From NCBI RefSeq assembly GCF_900128495.1, contig NZ_LT635801.1:1437997-1501996 (forward strand): a stretch of DNA of 64,000 nucleotides, written 5' to 3'. Origin of the DNA: Bacteroides ilei (GTDB lineage: Bacteria > Bacteroidota > Bacteroidia > Bacteroidales > Bacteroidaceae). A program made the position numbers and the translations under genes. How positions within the stretch are numbered: the stretch's first letter is position 1; each line of letters opens with the position of its first letter. Below the pieces are notes generated by a model. That model had not been told where the DNA came from. It did no database searches and worked only from the letters and a program-made list of their open reading frames with translations. Shown here piece after piece: positions 61,788 to 64,000 of the stretch.

Positions 61788-63710
61788 TTATTTATTGTAA
61801 TCTTCATACATCATCAGGAGGTGTGATGCACTCCAGCTGAAATGGGGTGCCTGTAGCCGTTTTCCGTCGTGTGTCCCGTAATTTTCATGGATAGGAGCGT
61901 CTTCTTTCAGTCCTTGGCAACGTTCGAAAACCTGTTCTGTATATCGGTCGGCAAGTTCTTTGTAACCGTAGTTTCTCAGTCCTGTGATGGCCTGATAAGT
62001 CTGGTCCAGCCAGATGGGGCCTCTCCAGTAACCGTTTGAATCGCATTTTGGATTGTCGGCTGCTACTGTCGGGAAAGGAATGTAGGTCGAGAATTTGGTG
62101 GTATCGGTAAGCAGGACGAGTGCTTTATCCATTTGCCGCTGGTCGGCTATCCCTACCCAGAACGGAGTGTAACCTTCGCATCCCGGTTCTGCAATGAAGC
62201 TGCCGTCACTCAGCCGGCGGTCACAGAACCAGCCGGTCTGTTCGTCGAAAAAGTAGTCGGCTATTTTGTCGCTGTAGTCCGGACCGTCGAATGTGGTACC
62301 CGCCAGTGAGGCAAATTTTTTCAGCAACCTACATTCATAGGCCAGGTAGGCATTGAGGTCGACACTTTCCTGATCCATACTCCAGGCGTCTTCTGCATTC
62401 TTCAGCATCCCGGTATGGTCAAAACGTATGGCATTGTCCATGCCGCTTTCCCATGCCGCCGCTTCCAATGTCCCGTCGGTGGAGCCGAATTCGCAGATTC
62501 CGTTGTGGTTGTGGTCACGTTTGACATACCACCATTTGTAATAGGCCAGCAGTTGCGGATACATTTCCTTGACAAAGGCGGTATCTTGTGTGTGGGTGAA
62601 GATCTTGTCAACAGCCCAACATACCAGGGGCGGTTTGCTGTCGCGTGCATTGTTCTCGGCTGAGTTCGTGTAGATGCAGTCTATAATCATGCCGTCGGGC
62701 AACTGGTAATCGAACATGGCCCGGATGTTGTTCTTTGCCAGTTCGGGGGCGAAACTGGCCAGTGCAGCCGAAAACCGCCAACTGTCCCATGCCCAGAATC
62801 CGATAAAATAACCGACAGCGTGGCTGGGAATGACTCCTTCGTGTAGGAGACCTTCCCTGTGTGTCCGCCAGTTGGAAATCAGTGTTACGACCGATTTGAC
62901 TGCAATCCGGTCATATTCAGGTTTCATGTCATCACGCAATACATTCTGCAGATAACCGTTCCAGCGTGCGGTATTCTGTGCCAGCTCTTCTTTGGGGTTG
63001 TTCAGCAGAAACTGTATGTGTTGCCGGTTGGCAAGCAGTTCCTTCTCGGAAGTGAAAAAAGAGATGGCTACGACTGCCTTTTTACATCCGGGCTGAGTCT
63101 GTGCCATGTAATTGTGTTTGTCACAGGTAAGGGTAATGTCATTTCCGAATGAAAGAGTGATGATTTCTCCGTTGGGATGGTAGGCCGTGACTGTATTCCT
63201 TTCGGCTTCCAGGCGTATATGGCTGTTCCATTGGCGGGCGGTGAAACTCAGCCCGGCCTTGCAGTCTGTCTCTACCTGCAGGAGGGCTGTATTTGCGTCA
63301 ATGAAATTCATGCGTTGGAAAATCCTTCCTTCCGCAGATGATGAGGCCATGTATACTTCTCCGGGAAAATAGGATACCGAATCTGGAGTCATGACATCTT
63401 TTTTGCCTGATAATCCTACCTCTACGGCTGCCTGGGCGAACCATATACGGTTGTCAATGCTGAACGGACCGCAAAAACCGTTGACCCATCTGTCTGACTG
63501 AGGTAGGGTGAACCCCATCCATGAGCCGGCGTCGGTAAAACAGCCTACACGGCTGACCGTGGAATCGGGGGTAAGCCGGATATCCAGTATATCGTTGAAT
63601 TCATATCGGTTCCTGTCGTATGACATGTCTTTGGGAGAGGTCGTGGTACAGGCTGCGAAGCCGCTTATGATTCCCGACAGCAACAATGTTTTTATTATGT
63701 TTGTTTTCAT
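61788..63710 (-). CDS. GH63-like (alpha,alpha-barrel) glycosidase lipoprotein
   Basis: This 640-residue protein has a lipoprotein signal peptide (Cys21 in GFAAC). The N-terminal beta-rich domain (30-240) is followed by an alpha/alpha barrel. Barrel motifs are FWAWDSWRFSAALASFAPELA near 325-345, NNARDSKPPLVCWAV, CEFGSTDGTLEAAAWESGMDNAIRFD, SVDLNAYLAYECRLLKKFA and GYWRGPIWLDQTYQAITGL. This fits the GH63/GH37-type clan of alpha-glycosidases. Specificity is unknown; the Bacteroidetes lipoproteins of this group act on alpha-linked glucose or mannose-type substrates. The GH2 gene whose end lies at 63723 is upstream, so the two are likely one operon (12-bp gap). Confidence 0.8.
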   Translation of the reverse strand: MKTNIIKTLLLSGIISGFAACTTTSPKDMSYDRNRYEFNDILDIRLTPDSTVSRVGCFTDAGSWMGFTLPQSDRWVNGFCGPFSIDNRIWFAQAAVEVGLSGKKDVMTPDSVSYFPGEVYMASSSAEGRIFQRMNFIDANTALLQVETDCKAGLSFTARQWNSHIRLEAERNTVTAYHPNGEIITLSFGNDITLTCDKHNYMAQTQPGCKKAVVAISFFTSEKELLANRQHIQFLLNNPKEELAQNTARWNGYLQNVLRDDMKPEYDRIAVKSVVTLISNWRTHREGLLHEGVIPSHAVGYFIGFWAWDSWRFSAALASFAPELAKNNIRAMFDYQLPDGMIIDCIYTNSAENNARDSKPPLVCWAVDKIFTHTQDTAFVKEMYPQLLAYYKWWYVKRDHNHNGICEFGSTDGTLEAAAWESGMDNAIRFDHTGMLKNAEDAWSMDQESVDLNAYLAYECRLLKKFASLAGTTFDGPDYSDKIADYFFDEQTGWFCDRRLSDGSFIAEPGCEGYTPFWVGIADQRQMDKALVLLTDTTKFSTYIPFPTVAADNPKCDSNGYWRGPIWLDQTYQAITGLRNYGYKELADRYTEQVFERCQGLKEDAPIHENYGTHDGKRLQAPHFSWSASHLLMMYEDYNK

Positions 63711-63722
63711 CTGGTTATGTGG

Positions 63723-64000
63723 TTAGAAAAATTTTTTATACGTTTCCTGTATGACGTCCGATCCGGCTCCCAAGGGGCGGAGAGTGAAACTGTATGTCCA
63801 GGCGTGAGGGGTGACGGTATATTCGGAGTGTACGTGTGCCCCCCATGTATTGTCACCGCCTACTCCCATCTGCCGATGGTCTATATTCAGCCATACCAGA
63901 TCCTTTTTCTCTACGCTTCTTCCATGACGGCGTTCTACGTTGAACGGGCGGTATTCAATGTCTTCTTGCGGGAAATTCCATGCACTGACGCTCATCGGTT
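63723..64000 (-). CDS. GH2 beta-galactosidase, C-terminal part
   Basis: The frame is open at the window edge; only the last 92 or so residues are present. SAWNFPQEDIEY, KKDLVWLNIDHRQMGVGGDNTWG and HSEYTVTPHAWTYSFTLRPL are the standard end of the LacZ small-chain domain. The enzyme would be a large (LacZ-type) beta-galactosidase. It is first of the two genes visible in this minus-strand operon, with the GH63-like gene after it. Confidence 0.88.
   Translation of the reverse strand, partial: PMSVSAWNFPQEDIEYRPFNVERRHGRSVEKKDLVWLNIDHRQMGVGGDNTWGAHVHSEYTVTPHAWTYSFTLRPLGAGSDVIQETYKKFF

Noticed and set aside
1..64000. CRISPR array, tRNA or rRNA genes
   Set aside because: No regular direct repeats with unique spacers and no tRNA-like or rRNA-like stretches were noticed on either strand; the short phased repeats are too degenerate and spacers too short.

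Overview
The window looks like chromosome of a gut Bacteroidales bacterium (Bacteroides/Phocaeicola type). The reasons are paired SusC/SusD genes, hybrid two-component regulators (HTCS) with fused AraC output domains, many secreted or lipidated CAZymes, TAnnTTTG -7 promoter boxes, and IS66-type insertion sequences. No tRNA, rRNA or CRISPR array was seen. Base composition and names are judged by eye; no database search was run.

Region 1 (1-18229) and region 4 (34357-51120) together form one large xylan utilisation locus. Its left part has the xusA-xusB-xusC-xusD-xusE-xyn10C order known from Prevotella/Bacteroides: two SusC/D pairs, a surface lipoprotein, and a GH10 xylanase with binding modules inserted in its catalytic domain. 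Then come a GH43 (minus strand), a GH43_12-like enzyme, an N-terminally truncated GH30_8 glucuronoxylanase remnant and a GH127/GH146 beta-L-arabinofuranosidase. The right part has a minus-strand operon (GH43-CBM6 and two CE1-type esterases). A divergent plus-strand operon follows (sugar symporter, GH10, intracellular GH43_1, GH67 alpha-glucuronidase). An HTCS regulator and a GH3 beta-xylosidase close it. Together these would bind, cut, import and finish glucurono-arabinoxylan: outer-membrane capture, surface and periplasmic debranching, transport across the inner membrane, and final hydrolysis to xylose, arabinose and glucuronate.

Region 2/3 (18247-34348) is an insertion that splits the locus. 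Two nearly identical IS66 elements in the same orientation bracket about 10.9 kb holding ndk, a decayed GH2 and PL11 remnant, an intact GH2, a GH106 alpha-L-rhamnosidase and a second HTCS, i.e. part of a rhamnogalacturonan-I locus. The outer flanks share the 8-bp repeat AGACATCA and the inner flanks share AATCTTTG. This is the signature of a cointegrate: a circle carrying one IS66 was fused into the xylan locus. The ndk promoter is left at the far right end of the inserted segment, so the segment is circularly permuted. The native terminator of the xylan genes now lies 16 kb downstream, past the second IS.

Region 5 (51162-64000) starts with the housekeeping gene uvrA. After it come a GHL10-like secreted hydrolase, a DUF362 protein with signal peptide, a GH2, a DUF4038/GH140-like apiosidase, a GH63-like lipoprotein and the end of another GH2. 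This appears to be a second polysaccharide or glycan locus running off the window.

The most notable observations are the swapped target-site duplications of the two IS66 copies, the stranded ndk promoter, a relic IS66 end just after ndk, and phased TGTAAC repeats. One TGTAAC repeat sits exactly 52 bp upstream of the -7 box of two different xylan operons.
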